From NCBI RefSeq assembly GCF_900157385.1, contig NZ_LT717701.1, positions 372,001 through 436,000 on the forward strand: a stretch of DNA of 64,000 nucleotides, written 5' to 3'. Made by a program: the position numbers and the translations under genes. Under the pieces are notes generated by a model, which did not search any database, was not told where the DNA came from, and was given only the letters and a program-made list of their open reading frames with translations. The DNA is from Mycobacterium terramassiliense (GTDB taxonomy: Bacteria > Actinomycetota > Actinomycetes > Mycobacteriales > Mycobacteriaceae). Shown in pieces: positions 19,834-37,486 of the stretch. How positions within the stretch are numbered: the first letter of the stretch is position 1; the number at the start of each line of letters is the position of its first letter.

Positions 19834-19907
19834 TGGGCCTGGGAGGACTCGAACCTCCGACCTCTTCGTTATCAGCGAAGCGCTCTAACCGCCTGAGCTA
19901 CAGGCCC
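19834..19907 (-). tRNA. ileT: tRNA-Ile(GAT)
   Basis: 74-base cloverleaf on the minus strand. The acceptor GGGCCTG pairs with CAGGCCC, the anticodon stem-loop CTTCG-CTGATAA-CGAAG has anticodon GAT, and the T arm is GGAGGTTCGAGTCCTCC. CCA is not encoded. It lies 70 bases past the DUF3566 gene stop. Confidence 0.96.
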
Positions 19908-19977
19908 TTACTCGCGTAGGGCCGAGCGACGAGATTACCGCAATCGTCGCCGGACCCCCAAAACCGCGTGATCGGCA

Positions 19978-20838
19978 CTAGTCCCGATCCGCCAGCGTGA
20001 CTTCGATGCCGCCGATCAGATCGGTGGCCAGGTTGTAGACGAACGCCGCGATGGTCGCCATCGCGGTCAGCAGGACGATGTTCACCAGGCCGATCAGCAC
20101 GGCGCCGCCGAAGATCGTGCCGCTGGATACCAATTCGCCGCTGCTGCCGCTGGTGTTGTTCAGCAAGTCGCCGACGTTGCTGTTCAGCTTCGCCCACACG
20201 CCCATGCCGCCGAGCACGAGGTACATGAACGCCACCGCGATCATCCAGACGAAGAACAACGCCACCGAGAGCAGCAGCGACACCTTCAACGTGCTCCACG
20301 GATCGATCCGGCGGATCTGCATGCTGGCCCGAACCGGGCCGCGGGTGCGCCGCGACACCTGGACGCGGTTCTCGCGGCCCTCACGATTGTCCCGGCTTTC
20401 GGCGGTCGCCGAGCGGGCCGACGGCGCCGACGGGCCCGGCGTCTCGGCGCCGCGGTCCGGGGCGGGTTTGCGCTGCGGGGGCCGCGGAAGCGGGCCGGAC
20501 AGATCCGGCAACTCGCTGGCGTAGGCCTCGGCGGGTGGGCTGTCGCCTCGCGCCGGCGCCGCGTCGAACTCGTACGGCGGGTGCTTCGGGCGCGCGGGAG
20601 CACCGCCACCCGGTGCGGCGGTGCCGAAGACGACGCGGTTCGTCCGCGCATCGGCGCCGGCGGGGGAGCCCGGCCGCGGCGCGCCCTGGGATTCGGGCTC
20701 GCGCGGCGCCGCGTGGGACGGCCGCGTGGCGCCTGCCTGCGCGGGCGACGCGCGGTGGGCGCCGGCGCGCTCGACCGAACCGTCGCCATTGAGGCCGTCG
20801 CCCTGGTTGGGGGCGCCCGGCTCGTTCGGTGAGGTCAC
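19978..20838 (-). CDS. DUF3566 membrane protein (Rv0007 type)
   Basis: 286 residues. A long Pro/Ala/Gly-rich, probably disordered cytosolic N-terminus (about 1-165) is followed by a C-terminal DUF3566 domain with two membrane helices (about 183-212, [23 protein letters not shown], and 247-273). The family is found just downstream of gyrA in many actinobacteria. Its function is unknown, and proximity alone suggests a link to envelope or chromosome biology. Confidence 0.9.
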   Translation of the reverse strand: MTSPNEPGAPNQGDGLNGDGSVERAGAHRASPAQAGATRPSHAAPREPESQGAPRPGSPAGADARTNRVVFGTAAPGGGAPARPKHPPYEFDAAPARGDSPPAEAYASELPDLSGPLPRPPQRKPAPDRGAETPGPSAPSARSATAESRDNREGRENRVQVSRRTRGPVRASMQIRRIDPWSTLKVSLLLSVALFFVWMIAVAFMYLVLGGMGVWAKLNSNVGDLLNNTSGSSGELVSSGTIFGGAVLIGLVNIVLLTAMATIAAFVYNLATDLIGGIEVTLADRD

Positions 20839-20915
20839 CCCGACTCCTTAGATCTTCTGCATGAACGCCTGCGCGGTGGCAGTTGGATGATGTCTGGTCG
20901 GACCGAGTTTAAGCC

Positions 20916-24008
<3,093 letters not shown>

Positions 24009-24041
24009 CTATTCCTCGTTTGGTTCGGAGCGCCTGACTCA

Positions 24042-26328
<2,287 letters not shown>

Positions 26329-26883
26329 TCAGCCGTAAGTGTCCCGGGGCCCCCGCCCGGCGATGTGACGTGGGCCCTTACGCCACGACGGCGCGGTGGG
26401 CCCGGTGATCTTGAGCGAGGTCACGACGCCGTTGCCCACCGCCGCGGCGATCTTGGCCAGGAGCTGCGCCTGCATCATCCGCAGCTGGGTCGCCCAGGCC
26501 GTCGATTCCGCCGTCACGCTGAGCACACCCTCGCTGAGCGCAGTGGGAGTCGCATGGTCGGCGATCTGGTGTCCCACCACCGAGGACCAGTGGCCCAACA
26601 CCATGCCCTCGGCGACGTGCGTCGACCAGCCGCGCTTTTTCGCGAGGTCACGCGCCAGCCGGCCGAGCGGTTGCGGATCCCGCCCGTCGGGTCCCGGGCC
26701 CGACCAGCTCCGGCGCTGCCCCGCGACGCGCCGCGGCAGCGCCGGAGCCGACCGGCCACGGCCGGCGTCCTTACCCTGGGCGCGCGCTGCCGCGCGGGCC
26801 TCCTCGAGAGTGCGTCGCACCAAATCGATCCCGGTCAACCCGCCCAGGCGGTCGACGCCTTCCCCATCATCGGCGCCACTCAT
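26329..26883 (-). CDS. dciA: DciA (DUF721), replicative helicase loader
   Basis: 184-residue DUF721 protein, ortholog of Rv0004. DciA interacts with DnaB helicase and promotes its loading in bacteria that lack DnaC/DnaI. The conserved C-terminal domain (about 75-165) contains [19 protein letters not shown] and [18 protein letters not shown]. The N-terminus is basic and low in complexity. The ATG overlaps the recF stop by 4 bases. Confidence 0.93.
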   Translation of the reverse strand: MSGADDGEGVDRLGGLTGIDLVRRTLEEARAAARAQGKDAGRGRSAPALPRRVAGQRRSWSGPGPDGRDPQPLGRLARDLAKKRGWSTHVAEGMVLGHWSSVVGHQIADHATPTALSEGVLSVTAESTAWATQLRMMQAQLLAKIAAAVGNGVVTSLKITGPTAPSWRKGPRHIAGRGPRDTYG

Positions 26884-28037
26884 GGTCGCACCTCCGACAT
26901 CCGGCCTGAATCGTCGTCACGCATATCGATGTGTACCCGCCTGGCGTCCCAGTCCGCCGGAATGTCTTCCAGCACTGCGGCGGTCACCAAAACCTGCTCG
27001 GCCGATTCGGCCACCGCCGCCAGGGCGCGGCGCCGCGCGGCGTCCAGTTCGGCGAACACGTCGTCGAGCAACAACACCGGCTCGGTGCCCTCGGCACGCA
27101 ACAACTCATACGCCGCCAACCGCAGCGCCACCGCGAACGACCACGACTCCCCGTGACTGGCAAAGCCTTTGGCGGGTTGGTCACCGAGCCGCAATTCGAG
27201 GTCGTCGCGATGCGGCCCCACCAGACACATCCCGCGTTCCAGTTCGGCGTCCCGGCGCGCCGACAGCGCGGCCAACAAGGCCGCCTCCAGAAACTCGCGA
27301 CCGTTACCGTCGAAGTCCTGCGGACTGTGCTCGCCGAGGCTTGCGCGATAGGCGACGGACGCGGACCGCGATCCCGGCGCCACCAACTGATACGCCTTCT
27401 CCACCTCTGGCGCCAGTTCGTTCACCAGATCGATCCGCGCGGCCATCAATTCCGCGCCATGCTCGGCCAGCCTGCTATCCCACACGTCGAGGGTGTCCAG
27501 CGCACCCCGGTCGCCCCGGTACCGGGCGCCGGAAAGGGACTTCAACAGGGCCGTGCGTTGCCTCAAGACTTTGTCGTAGTCGGCGCGCACACCGGCGATG
27601 GCGGGCCGGCGCACCGTCGCCAAATCATCGAGGTAGCGGCGCCGATCCGACGGGTCGCCGCGCACCAGGGCCAGGTCCTCGGGGGCGAAAAGCACCGCGC
27701 GCAGCACACCGACCACCTCGCGGGTGCTGCGCACCGGCGACCGGTTCAGCCGCGCCTTGTTCGCCCGGCCCGCCGCGATCTCCAGGTCGACCGCGCATTC
27801 CCTGCCCTCGTTGACGACGATCGTCGAAACCACCGCGCGCTCGGCGCCGGCCCGGATCAGCGGCGCGTCCGTGCCGACCCGATGGGAACCCAAGGTGGTC
27901 GAATACCACAGCGCTTCAATGAGATTCGTCTTGCCAAAGCCATTGGGCCCGACGAACACCGTCCGGCCCGGCTGTAATTCGAGGTCGGTGTGCGCCCAGG
28001 ACCGGAAATCACGCAGTCCCAACTGCCGGACGTACAC
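26880..28037 (-). CDS. recF: RecF, recombination mediator ATPase
   Basis: 385-residue SMC-like ATPase that helps load RecA at gapped DNA with RecO/RecR. The Walker A motif is [15 protein letters not shown] (about 27-41), the ABC signature region is [19 protein letters not shown], and Walker B is [14 protein letters not shown]. The start codon adjoins the dnaN stop with no spacer, giving an operon dnaN-recF-dciA. Confidence 0.97.
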   Translation of the reverse strand: MYVRQLGLRDFRSWAHTDLELQPGRTVFVGPNGFGKTNLIEALWYSTTLGSHRVGTDAPLIRAGAERAVVSTIVVNEGRECAVDLEIAAGRANKARLNRSPVRSTREVVGVLRAVLFAPEDLALVRGDPSDRRRYLDDLATVRRPAIAGVRADYDKVLRQRTALLKSLSGARYRGDRGALDTLDVWDSRLAEHGAELMAARIDLVNELAPEVEKAYQLVAPGSRSASVAYRASLGEHSPQDFDGNGREFLEAALLAALSARRDAELERGMCLVGPHRDDLELRLGDQPAKGFASHGESWSFAVALRLAAYELLRAEGTEPVLLLDDVFAELDAARRRALAAVAESAEQVLVTAAVLEDIPADWDARRVHIDMRDDDSGRMSEVRP

Positions 28038-29237
28038 CTAGCCGGGCAACCGAACTGGCATCAACAAGTACACGTAGTCAGTTGGCAACGCGCTGAACGG
28101 CCCGCTGCCGGTGCGGGAGCTGTCGTCGTTCGAAGCCGGCCGCAGCAACGCGGGCTTGCCGGGGGTGGTGAAACCGAACGACACCCGCTCGGAATGCACC
28201 GACGCCAGCCCGTCGGTCAGATACGTCGGATTGAAGGCGATCGTCAGCGGTTCGCCAACGAAATCCACCTGAAGGTCCTCTTCGGCCCGACCCACGTCGT
28301 CGGCCCCCGCGGAAAGCCGCAGCGATCCCTCGGAGAACTCCATCCGCACCTGCGCGCCCCGGTCGGCCACCAGGGCGACCAGCTTGATGGCCTCGGTGAG
28401 CTCCGCGACGTCGATGGTGGCGACGGCGGTGTGTTCGGCCGGCAACAGCTGGCGAAACTTCGGGAACTCGGCGTCCAGCAACCGCGTGGTGCTGCGCTTG
28501 CCATTACCGCTGATGCCCAATAACCCGTCTTTGCCGACTCCCGCGCCGGCGCCCAGCGACAGTTGAACCTCAGATCCGTCCGCTCCGGCTTTGGCCGCTT
28601 CCGCCAGCGTCTTGGCCGGCACCAGCACCGCGGCTTCGATGTCGGGCGACAACGCCGACCACGTCAGCTCGCGAACCGCCAACCTGAACCTGTCGGTCGC
28701 CGCCAAAACCACCGTGTCGCCCGAAATCTCAACCCGGATTCCCGTCAGCATGGGCAGCGTGTCATCCCGGCCGGCGGCAACGGCGACCTGACCGATCGCC
28801 TCGGCGAACAATTCCGCAGGCAGGGTTCCGGTCCCTTCCGGCAGCGCGGGCAACGTCGGGTAGTCCTCAACGGGCATCGTCGGCAAGGAGAATCTCGCGC
28901 TTCCGCACGTCAGCGCGACCCGATTGCCTTCCACATAGAAGTCGACCGGCTTGTTCGGCAACGCCCGGGTGATGTCCGACAACAATCTTCCGGACACCAA
29001 AACGCTTCCCGGAGAAGCTATTTCGGCCGCAACCTGGGCCTCCGCGGAGACCTCATAGTCGAACCCGGAAATCGTCAGTCCCTCGTCGGAACCGGACAAC
29101 AGCACCCCGGACAGCACCGGCACCGCCGGCCTGGTCGGGAGGTTCTTCGCCACCCACGACACCGCCTCAGCGAAAGACTCTCGCACCAGACGAAACTTCA
29201 AGTCGGTGAGGCCAGCTGTTGTCGTCGCCGCGTCCAT
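28038..29237 (-). CDS. dnaN: DnaN, DNA polymerase III beta sliding clamp
   Basis: 399-residue ring-forming clamp that tethers DNA polymerase III and other clamp-binding proteins. It consists of three repeated clamp domains (for example [21 protein letters not shown] at the start and [16 protein letters not shown] near the end), with the C-terminal PVRLPG peptide typical of the family. It is the first gene downstream of oriC on the minus strand and is followed directly by recF. Confidence 0.98.
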   Translation of the reverse strand: MDAATTTAGLTDLKFRLVRESFAEAVSWVAKNLPTRPAVPVLSGVLLSGSDEGLTISGFDYEVSAEAQVAAEIASPGSVLVSGRLLSDITRALPNKPVDFYVEGNRVALTCGSARFSLPTMPVEDYPTLPALPEGTGTLPAELFAEAIGQVAVAAGRDDTLPMLTGIRVEISGDTVVLAATDRFRLAVRELTWSALSPDIEAAVLVPAKTLAEAAKAGADGSEVQLSLGAGAGVGKDGLLGISGNGKRSTTRLLDAEFPKFRQLLPAEHTAVATIDVAELTEAIKLVALVADRGAQVRMEFSEGSLRLSAGADDVGRAEEDLQVDFVGEPLTIAFNPTYLTDGLASVHSERVSFGFTTPGKPALLRPASNDDSSRTGSGPFSALPTDYVYLLMPVRLPG

Positions 29238-29707
29238 AGCGTCCCTTTACCTGCCGAGTGTCCGAAAAATCAAAGTGGCTAGCCGCCCGTCGCTAGCAGT
29301 CGCTGAACAACCGTAGATCTTCTGCGGCCATCTTGAAAGCTAATCGCAAAGGCCGACAAGCCGCGTCGTCAACGGCATGCCGGGCGCGCCGGCAACGCGC
29401 GTCCCCAACGCTGTATTTCAAAGAAGAAACTACGGAGAGATCTCAGTACTAGTAGTAAGTGCTGTGCATTCTGGGGACAGCGGATCTTGTCGCAGCTAGG
29501 GCAGTGGTCCGGTTGTGGATGAGTCGGTGGACAACTGTGTGGGCGGTCGGCGGGCGCTGGGGATGGCGGGGCCGTGTGTATGCAACGGCGAGTGCTCCAC
29601 CGGTTTTTGGACGGTTTGTGCACACCGGTGCGCACAGCAGCGGGCTGTGACAGGTGTGACGGGGGAGTGAGAAGTTTTTTGGAAAAAGTTTGTGCGGATC
29701 GCCGGAA
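29238..29707. other. oriC: oriC, dnaN-dnaA intergenic replication origin
   Basis: 470 non-coding bases between dnaA and dnaN, the location of oriC in mycobacteria. DnaA-box-like sites with one mismatch to TTGTCCACA or TTATCCACA are tgtggatga (29514-29522, reverse), ggtggacaa (29526-29534, reverse) and ttgtgcaca (29616-29624, forward). tggggacag (29472-29480) has two mismatches. Low-GC stretches that could unwind are gaagttttttggaaaaagttt (about 29671-29691) and the part around 29408-29460 with atttcaaagaagaaacta. Box assignments are by eye. No gene is seen on either strand. Confidence 0.85.
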
Positions 29708-31255
29708 TCAGCGCTTGGAGCGTTGCCGGATGCGGGTGGTGAGTTCCTTGACGTGATCGAAGACCTCACGGCGCTCGGCCATCTCGGACAAGATCTTTCG
29801 CTGCGCGTACATCACGGTGGTGTGGTCGCGGCCGAACGCCTGGCCGATCTTGGGCAGTGACAAGTCGGTCAGCTCACGGCATAGGTACATCGCGATTTGG
29901 CGCGACTGGGCCAGCGCCCGCGTCTTGCCCGGGCCGCGCAACTCCTCGACGGTGGTGTCGAAGTACTCGGCGGTCGCGGCCATGATCGTCGCGGCGCTGA
30001 TCTGCATGGTGCTGGCGTCGGCGATCAGGTCGCGAAGGACAATCTCCGCCAGAGACTTGTCGATCGGGGTCTTGTTCAACGACGCGAAGGCGGTCACACG
30101 GATCAGCGCGCCCTCGAGTTCGCGGATGTTGCGTTCGATGCTGCTGGCGATCAGCTCGAGGACGTCGTCGGGCACGGCCAGCCGTTCCATCTGTGCTTTC
30201 TTGCGCAGAATGGCGATGCGGGTTTCCAGTTCCGGAGGCTGCACGTCGGTGATCAGGCCCCACTCGAACCGGGTCCGCAGCCGGTCTTCGAGTGTGGCGA
30301 GTTGCTTGGGCGGCCGGTCGGAGGAGATGACGATCTGCTTGTTGGCGTTATGAAGTGTGTTGAAGGTGTGGAAGAACTCTTCCTGAATACCTTCCTTGCC
30401 CTCGATGAACTGGATGTCGTCCACCAGCAGCACGTCGACGTCGCGGTAGCTCCGTTTGAACGCGACCTTGCGGTCATCGCGTAGCGAGTTGATGAAGTCG
30501 TTGGTGAATTCCTCGGTCGAGACGTACTTCACGCGCATGCCGGGGAACAGCCGCTGCGCGTAATTGCCCGCGGCGTGCAGCAGGTGGGTCTTGCCGAGGC
30601 CGGATTCTCCCCAGATGAACAAGGGGTTGTAGGCGCGGGCCGGGGCCTCCGCGATGGCCAGGGCCGCGGCGTGCGCGAACCGGTTGGACGCACCGATGAC
30701 GAACGTGTCGAAGGTGTATCGGCGGTTGAGGCTGGTCCCGCCGGCGATGGCCGGATCGGCCGCATGCGGGCGTTCGGTGAAGTAGTTCGGCCAGCTTTGC
30801 TCGGCGGCGACCATCTCACCGTTTTCGTCACCCTCGTCGATGTCGATGTCGATGACCGAATCGTCGGCCTGGGTCGGGGGTTGGCCTTCCAGGCCGGGCG
30901 GGAAGGGCTCCGCTGCGGTGAAGGCAGCGTCGTCGGCGTCGTCCGCCGGCGGGGCGATCCGCACCCCGAGCTGGATCTGCTGACCGAGCCGGCGACTGAG
31001 CGCGTCGGTGATGGGGGCGCGCAGGTGGCGTTCGATCTCGTTCTGCACGAAACTGCTCGGCACCGACAACAAGGCGAATCCCTCGACGATGGTGAGCGGC
31101 TGGACGAGGTTCAGCCACGCCCTCTGCTGCGGGGTCAGCGGGGTGGCGAGGGCGGTGCGATTGGTGGCCATTCCCTCCGAGGCCGACTCGCCGTTGAGTT
31201 CGGAGACGACCGCGTTCCAAACTGTTGTGAATCCTGAACCGGGGTCATCGGTCAA
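29708..31255 (-). CDS. dnaA: DnaA, replication initiator
   Basis: 515-residue AAA+ initiator that binds DnaA boxes and opens oriC. Domain I is followed by a variable acidic domain II (about 105-150). The AAA+ core has Walker [10 protein letters not shown] (about 216-224) and Walker [10 protein letters not shown], and the C-terminal DNA-binding domain has [17 protein letters not shown] 31255 was chosen as the start: the protein then begins (M)[16 protein letters not shown] like the H37Rv protein. The in-frame ATG at 31321 would add 22 residues with no family similarity and run into a DnaA box. Confidence 0.97.
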   Translation of the reverse strand: MTDDPGSGFTTVWNAVVSELNGESASEGMATNRTALATPLTPQQRAWLNLVQPLTIVEGFALLSVPSSFVQNEIERHLRAPITDALSRRLGQQIQLGVRIAPPADDADDAAFTAAEPFPPGLEGQPPTQADDSVIDIDIDEGDENGEMVAAEQSWPNYFTERPHAADPAIAGGTSLNRRYTFDTFVIGASNRFAHAAALAIAEAPARAYNPLFIWGESGLGKTHLLHAAGNYAQRLFPGMRVKYVSTEEFTNDFINSLRDDRKVAFKRSYRDVDVLLVDDIQFIEGKEGIQEEFFHTFNTLHNANKQIVISSDRPPKQLATLEDRLRTRFEWGLITDVQPPELETRIAILRKKAQMERLAVPDDVLELIASSIERNIRELEGALIRVTAFASLNKTPIDKSLAEIVLRDLIADASTMQISAATIMAATAEYFDTTVEELRGPGKTRALAQSRQIAMYLCRELTDLSLPKIGQAFGRDHTTVMYAQRKILSEMAERREVFDHVKELTTRIRQRSKR

Positions 31256-31321
31256 CGACGTAATCTCCCTGGTTCTCGCAGATCCCGGGTCGAGGGGCAG
31301 CCACGCTTGGTGACGAAACAA

Positions 31322-31353
31322 CTGTCCACATAGTTATACACAGGTGTGGACAG
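31322..31353. promoter_or_regulatory. DnaA-box cluster upstream of dnaA
   Basis: Three box-like 9-mers within 32 bases: ctgtccaca (31322-31330), ttatacaca (31334-31342) and, reversed, tgtggacag (31345-31353), each one mismatch from a consensus. They lie 67-98 bases before the TTG start of dnaA, where the protein could repress its own promoter. This fits known dnaA autoregulation in bacteria. Binding here is inferred. Confidence 0.65.
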
Positions 31354-31837
31354 GATGATCGTAAACGAGCCGCAGCCTACCGGCGACGGCCCGTGATCTC
31401 CGCGCTGATGACAACCCGTGCAGGCCGTCTAGACAGCTAGTCGATCCGCCATCCTCGCTTCGTCGTCGAGCGCCGCTCCACTCTGAAACGGCATTGCCCG
31501 AAGCTAACAGTTTTCCGTTCGGCTGCCAACAGTTCTGCTGCATTCCAATCGGCCTCTTTAGGGTTATCCGGGCCCTGCTTGTCGTGTGTTGTTCTATGGT
31601 GCAGCACGGTCCTGTTCGAGAACTTGTGTTTTCGCGGATGTGTGAGTTGGGTCCGTTGCGGGAGACCAAGTTTGACCCAGCGAATCCGCGTCAGTACCCT
31701 CAAACAGTCGCCCGAAAGTCGGCGATACGGCTGCGACCCGGAGAAAGCTCGGGGACCGCGCCGGCCAGCAGCAAGACTTACCTCCGACCGCCTCGCGGAC
31801 GAACGCGGCCGGATGGTTCGAAGACGAGGAGAACGCC
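31354..31837. other. dnaA-rpmH divergent spacer
   Basis: About 480 non-coding bases between divergent dnaA and rpmH. It must contain the dnaA promoter(s) and the rpmH-rnpA promoter plus a long rpmH leader. I see no clear -35/-10 pair. Short open frames across it lack ribosome sites and family similarity. The rpmH ribosome site GACGAGGAGAACGCC sits at the right edge. Confidence 0.6.
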
Positions 31838-31981
31838 GTGGCCAAGGGCAAGCGGACCTTCCAGCCGAATAACCGGCGCCGAGCCCGCGTGCATGGCTTC
31901 CGCTTGCGGATGCGCACCCGCGCCGGGCGATCGATCGTCTCCAGCCGGCGCCGTAAAGGTCGCCGCGCGTTAACTGCCTGA
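31838..31981 (+). CDS. rpmH: ribosomal protein bL34
   Basis: 47-residue, extremely basic protein with the L34 signature [19 protein letters not shown] and [22 protein letters not shown] start behind a strong GAGGAGAACGCC site. It is a structural component of the 50S subunit. It heads the rpmH-rnpA-yidD-yidC-jag-rsmG-parA-parB run that points away from oriC. Confidence 0.97.
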   Translation: MAKGKRTFQPNNRRRARVHGFRLRMRTRAGRSIVSSRRRKGRRALTA

Positions 31982-32004
31982 TCGCAACGTCGGGTTCTTC
32001 AGCG

Positions 32005-32361
32005 GTGCTTCCCGCACGCAACCGCATGAGGCGGTCAACGGAGTTTGACGCCGCGGTGAAGTATGGCGCGCGCGCGGTGCAGCCCGATGTCGTTGTGCAT
32101 GTGCGCCGCGACCCCGGAGACGACACGGGTCCCCGCGTCGGCCTGATCATCGCCAAGACCGTCGGGTCGGCCGTGGACCGTCACCGGGTGGCGCGCCGGC
32201 TCCGTCACGTCACGCGAACCATGTTGGGAGATCTCGATCGTTCCGATCGGGTGGTGATCCGCGCGCTGCCGAGCAGTCGCCAGGTGTCATCCGCGCGGTT
32301 GGAGCAGCAGCTGCGGCGCGGCTTGCGGCGCGCCGTCGAGTCGGCGGGAACGGGCCGGTGA
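32005..32361 (+). CDS. rnpA: RnpA, protein subunit of RNase P
   Basis: 118-residue basic protein that assists the RNase P ribozyme in 5' processing of tRNA precursors. The 'RNR' motif is seen as [19 protein letters not shown], and the N-terminal [20 protein letters not shown] is typical. GTG start 23 bases after rpmH. The stop overlaps the yidD GTG by 4 bases. Confidence 0.95.
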   Translation: MLPARNRMRRSTEFDAAVKYGARAVQPDVVVHVRRDPGDDTGPRVGLIIAKTVGSAVDRHRVARRLRHVTRTMLGDLDRSDRVVIRALPSSRQVSSARLEQQLRRGLRRAVESAGTGR

Positions 32362-32663
32362 ACCGGGCGGCGCGGGGACTGATCTTTCTGATCCAGCTGT
32401 ATCGGCACATGGTGTCACCGCTGCGCCCAGCGACATGTCGCTTCGTGCCGACCTGCAGCCAGTACGCCGTCGATGCGCTGACCGAATACGGTTTGATCCG
32501 CGGTAGCTGGTTGGCCGCCGCCAGGCTCGCCAAATGCGGACCGTGGCATCGGGGAGGATGGGATCCGATACCGGATCGACACGCATGCCGGGCGAGCTTC
32601 GAAGGCGCCGGCGCCGCGGGGTCCCCCGCGCCGGAGCAACGGGAGAGTGAATCTTTTGTTTGA
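32358..32663 (+). CDS. yidD: YidD, membrane-protein insertion efficiency factor
   Basis: 101-residue member of the YidD family, with the compact motif [20 protein letters not shown] and the downstream [11 protein letters not shown]. It is thought to aid YidC-dependent insertion. The three conserved cysteines are present. The C-terminal 25 residues are variable and overlap the yidC start. Confidence 0.95.
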   Translation: MNRAARGLIFLIQLYRHMVSPLRPATCRFVPTCSQYAVDALTEYGLIRGSWLAAARLAKCGPWHRGGWDPIPDRHACRASFEGAGAAGSPAPEQRESESFV

Positions 32664-33765
32664 TTTCTTCAGCCTCGACATCATCTACTACCCCGTGTCG
32701 TGGATCATGTGGGCCTGGTACAAGCTGTTCGCGGCGTTGCTCGGGCCGTCGAACTTCTTCGCCTGGGCCCTGTCGGTGATGTTCCTGGTGTTCAGCTTGC
32801 GGGCTCTGCTGTACAAGCCGTTCGTGCGCCAGATTCGTACCACCCGGCAGATGCAGGAGTTGCAGCCACAGATCAAGGCGCTGCAAAAGAAGTACTCCAA
32901 AGACCGCCAGCGCATGGCGCTCGAGATGCAGAAGCTGCAACGTGAGCACGGATTCAACCCGATCCTCGGCTGCCTGCCGATGCTGGCGCAGATCCCGGTG
33001 TTCCTTGGGCTCTATCACGTCTTGCGGTCGTTCAACCGCACGACCGGTGGCTTCGGCCAGCCGCATTTGTCGGTGGCCCAGAACCGGGCGACGGGCAACT
33101 ATTTCTTCAGCCCAACCGACGTGGCGCACTTCCTGGACGCCAACCTTTTCGGCGCGCCGATCGGCGCGTTCATGACGCAACATGCCGGACTGGACGCCTT
33201 CACCCACTTCAGCCGCCCCGCGGTGATCGCGGTGGGCGCCCCGGTGATGATCCTGGCGGGCGTCGCGACGTACTTCAACAGCCGCGCGTCGGTGGCACGC
33301 CAGAGCCCGGAGGCCGCGGCCAACCCGCAGACGGCGATGATGAACAAGCTGGCGCTGTATGTGTTTCCGCTCGGCGTCGTCGTCGGCGGCCCGTTCCTTC
33401 CGCTCGCGATCATCCTGTACTGGTTCGCGAACAACATCTGGACGTTCGCGCAGCAGCACTACGTGTTCGGCATGATCGAAAAAGAGGACGAGGCCAAGAG
33501 GCAGGAAGTCGTTCAGCGGCGAGCGGCCAACGCGCCCGCTCCGGGCGCCAAGCCGAAGCGCAACCCCAAGACCTTGGCATCGAGCGGCAACGGCTCCCCG
33601 ACGGGCACCGACGACGGCGCGGACTCCGATTCCGGCGGATCCGGCGGGGGTGTCGCCGACGCGGGAACGGCCGCCGCGGAGCCGGACACGCCGGCGGGGC
33701 GCAACGATGGACCGACCAACCGCACCCCGCGACCCGGGGCGCGACCGAAGAAGCGGAAACGCTGA
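32647..33765 (+). CDS. yidC: YidC/Oxa1 membrane protein insertase
   Basis: 372 residues. It inserts and folds inner-membrane proteins. The hydrophobic core holds at least five membrane helices (for example [16 protein letters not shown], then [20 protein letters not shown] and [18 protein letters not shown]). The cytosolic loop [19 protein letters not shown] is charged. A lysine/arginine-rich tail ends RPKKRKR, as in other actinobacteria, where it may contact ribosomes. GTG start with ACGGGAGA upstream. Confidence 0.96.
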   Translation: MNLLFDFFSLDIIYYPVSWIMWAWYKLFAALLGPSNFFAWALSVMFLVFSLRALLYKPFVRQIRTTRQMQELQPQIKALQKKYSKDRQRMALEMQKLQREHGFNPILGCLPMLAQIPVFLGLYHVLRSFNRTTGGFGQPHLSVAQNRATGNYFFSPTDVAHFLDANLFGAPIGAFMTQHAGLDAFTHFSRPAVIAVGAPVMILAGVATYFNSRASVARQSPEAAANPQTAMMNKLALYVFPLGVVVGGPFLPLAIILYWFANNIWTFAQQHYVFGMIEKEDEAKRQEVVQRRAANAPAPGAKPKRNPKTLASSGNGSPTGTDDGADSDSGGSGGGVADAGTAAAEPDTPAGRNDGPTNRTPRPGARPKKRKR

Positions 33766-33846
33766 AGCGACGCGACAGCTTAAGGGGACGCCCCGGGCGA
33801 GTGACCCGACTGGACGGGAGCCCCTGGATGAGGGAGAGAAAACGAG

Positions 33847-34422
33847 ATGACAGACGCCGAGACGACCGAACGCGACGTTGACGCAGAGCCCGACACGCAA
33901 GCCCCGGCCCCGGAGGAGGAGGCAGCGGCAGAAGGCGGCGGTGACCAAGGCGACGATCTGGAGGACCGACTGGTCGCCGAGGGGGAGATCGCCGGCGACT
34001 ATCTCGAGGAGCTGCTGGACCTTTTGGACTTCGACGGCGACATCGACCTCGACGTCGAGGGCGACCGTGCCATCGTCAGCATCGATGGCAGCAGCGACCT
34101 GAACAAGTTGGTCGGCCGCGGCGGTGAGGTGCTGGACGCGCTGCAGGAGCTGACCCGGCTGGCGGTGCACCAGAAGACGGGGGTGCGGAGCCGGCTGATG
34201 CTCGACATCGCGAGCTGGCGGCGCCGGCGGCGCGAGGAGCTGGCGGCGTTGGGTGACAAGGTGGCGCGCCGGGTGCTCAACACCGGCGAACGCGAGGAGC
34301 TTTCCCCGATGACGCCGTTCGAGCGCAAGATCGTTCACGACGCCGTCGCTGCGGTACCGGGGGTGCACAGCGAGAGCGAGGGCCAGGAACCCTCCCGGCG
34401 CGTTGTCGTCCTGATCGACTAG
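33847..34422 (+). CDS. jag: Jag/KhpB-type KH-R3H RNA-binding protein
   Basis: 191 residues. An acidic N-terminus (about 1-40) is followed by a KH-like domain (about 60-120, with LVGRGGEVLDALQELTRLAV in place of the GxxG loop) and an R3H domain (about 130-191, with RRVLNTGEREELSPMTPFERKIVHDAV). Related proteins bind RNA and are targets of PASTA kinases in Firmicutes. Here it lies between yidC and rsmG, as in H37Rv (Rv3920c). The start has AGGGAGAG upstream. Confidence 0.93.
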   Translation: MTDAETTERDVDAEPDTQAPAPEEEAAAEGGGDQGDDLEDRLVAEGEIAGDYLEELLDLLDFDGDIDLDVEGDRAIVSIDGSSDLNKLVGRGGEVLDALQELTRLAVHQKTGVRSRLMLDIASWRRRRREELAALGDKVARRVLNTGEREELSPMTPFERKIVHDAVAAVPGVHSESEGQEPSRRVVVLID

Positions 34423-34445
34423 CACGCCGAGTCACAGCCGTGTAA

Positions 34446-36216
<1,771 letters not shown>

Positions 36217-36220
<4 letters not shown>

Positions 36221-37200
36221 CGCAGCCGTTACGCAAGAAGGGTGGCCTCGGCCGGGGCCTTGCTTCACTGATCCCCACCGGCCCGGCGGAAGGCGACCCC
36301 GGCCCGGCCACGCTGGGCCCGCGGATGGGCGAGGCCGCCGCCGATGTGCTGATCGGTGGACCAGCCCAGGATGCCGCGTCGGTGGGCGCGGTCTACCGGG
36401 AGATCGCGCCGGCCGATATCGAGCGCAACCCGCGCCAGCCCCGGCAGGTCTTCGACGAGGAGGCGCTGTCCGAACTGGTGCACTCCATCCGCGAGTTCGG
36501 GCTGCTGCAGCCGATCGTCGTGCGGGCGGTGAGCGGAACCCCGGGCGGCGCGCGGTACCAAATCGTGATGGGGGAGCGGCGGTGGCGCGCCGCCCAGGAG
36601 GCGGGCCTGGCCACCATCCCGGCCATCGTGCGCGAAACCGGCGACGACAACCTGCTGCGCGACGCCCTGCTCGAAAACATCCATCGGGTTCAGCTCAACC
36701 CCCTGGAGGAGGCGGCGGCCTACCAGCAGCTGCTCGACGAATTCGACGTCACGCACGACGAGCTGGCGTCCCGCATCGGCCGGTCCCGACCGCTGATCAC
36801 CAACATGATCCGGCTGCTGAAGCTTCCGATCCCGGTGCAGCGTCGGGTCGCGGCCGGCGTCCTGTCCGCGGGCCACGCCCGAGCGTTGCTCTCCCTGGAG
36901 GGCGGCCCGGAGGCGCAGGAGGAGCTGGCCAGCCGGATCGTCGCCGAGGGCCTGTCGGTGCGGGCCACCGAGGAGGCGGTCACCCTCGCCAACCGCGGGG
37001 ACGTGACCACCCCGGCGCCCCCACGCCGCAAGCCGATTCAGATGCCCGGCCTCCAGGACGTTGCCGATCGGCTGTCCAACACCTTTGATACCCGGGTGAC
37101 GGTCAGCCTGGGCAAACGGAAGGGACGGATCGTGGTCGAGTTCGGCTCGGTGGAGGATCTCCAGCGGATCGTCGACGTGATGACCCCGCCCAAGGCCTGA
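36217..37200 (+). CDS. parB: ParB, parS-binding CTPase
   Basis: 327 residues. It loads at parS and spreads as a CTP-dependent clamp. It starts with [17 protein letters not shown]. The CTP-binding ParB/Srx domain has [15 protein letters not shown] and [14 protein letters not shown], and [22 protein letters not shown] and the helix-turn-helix [19 protein letters not shown] follow. The C-terminal dimer domain is about 275-327. It is coupled to parA and is the last gene of the run. Confidence 0.97.
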
Positions 37201-37220
37201 CCGTCGACCCGGTGTAATTA

Positions 37221-37233
37221 CGTCACTGTGACG
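37221..37233. promoter_or_regulatory. short dyad after parB
   Basis: Perfect dyad cgtcac-t-gtgacg 20 bases beyond the parB stop, followed by a direct repeat of cccaaatgag (about 37252-37272). It could be a regulator site for the next gene or part of a weak terminator. No U run follows. Confidence 0.35.
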
Positions 37234-37277
37234 CCGCGGGGGTTTCGCCGCCCAAATGAGACCCAAATGAGCCGTTC

Positions 37278-37306
37278 TTGACATCGCCTCCACACAGAAT
37301 TCGTAT
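37278..37306 (+). promoter_or_regulatory. candidate promoter for the acetyltransferase-like gene
   Basis: TTGACA (37278-37283), 17 bases, then TCGTAT (37301-37306). The -35 is perfect for a SigA-type promoter and the -10 is weak. The leader to the start at 37487 would be about 170 bases and contains the hairpin ctctcc-tatcct-ggagag (37412-37429). Confidence 0.4.
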
Positions 37307-37486
37307 GCGCCGCAACGCCTTTCGCTACGTCACCGGCGTTGCGGTGCCGCGCGGGAATGTTCGCCCGCCCGCCGCAAGTGGCGGAGCAAACACTGGTCCG
37401 AAGTCGACAAACTCTCCTATCCTGGAGAGGTTGCTGATGGCCCCAAAATGTGGCGGCCGCAGTACCGGACGGAAGCCAGGAGGCTA

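Noticed and set aside
31256..31321. 22-residue N-terminal extension of DnaA from ATG 31321
   Set aside because: No similarity to DnaA N-termini and it abuts the DnaA-box cluster; TTG 31255 gives the conserved start.
32287..34425. 712-codon minus-strand frame opposite yidD-yidC-jag
   Set aside because: It covers three well-supported genes on the other strand and has no recognisable domain.
37221..37233. parB transcription terminator
   Set aside because: The stem is only 6 bp with a one-base centre and is not followed by a U run; better described as a protein-binding dyad.
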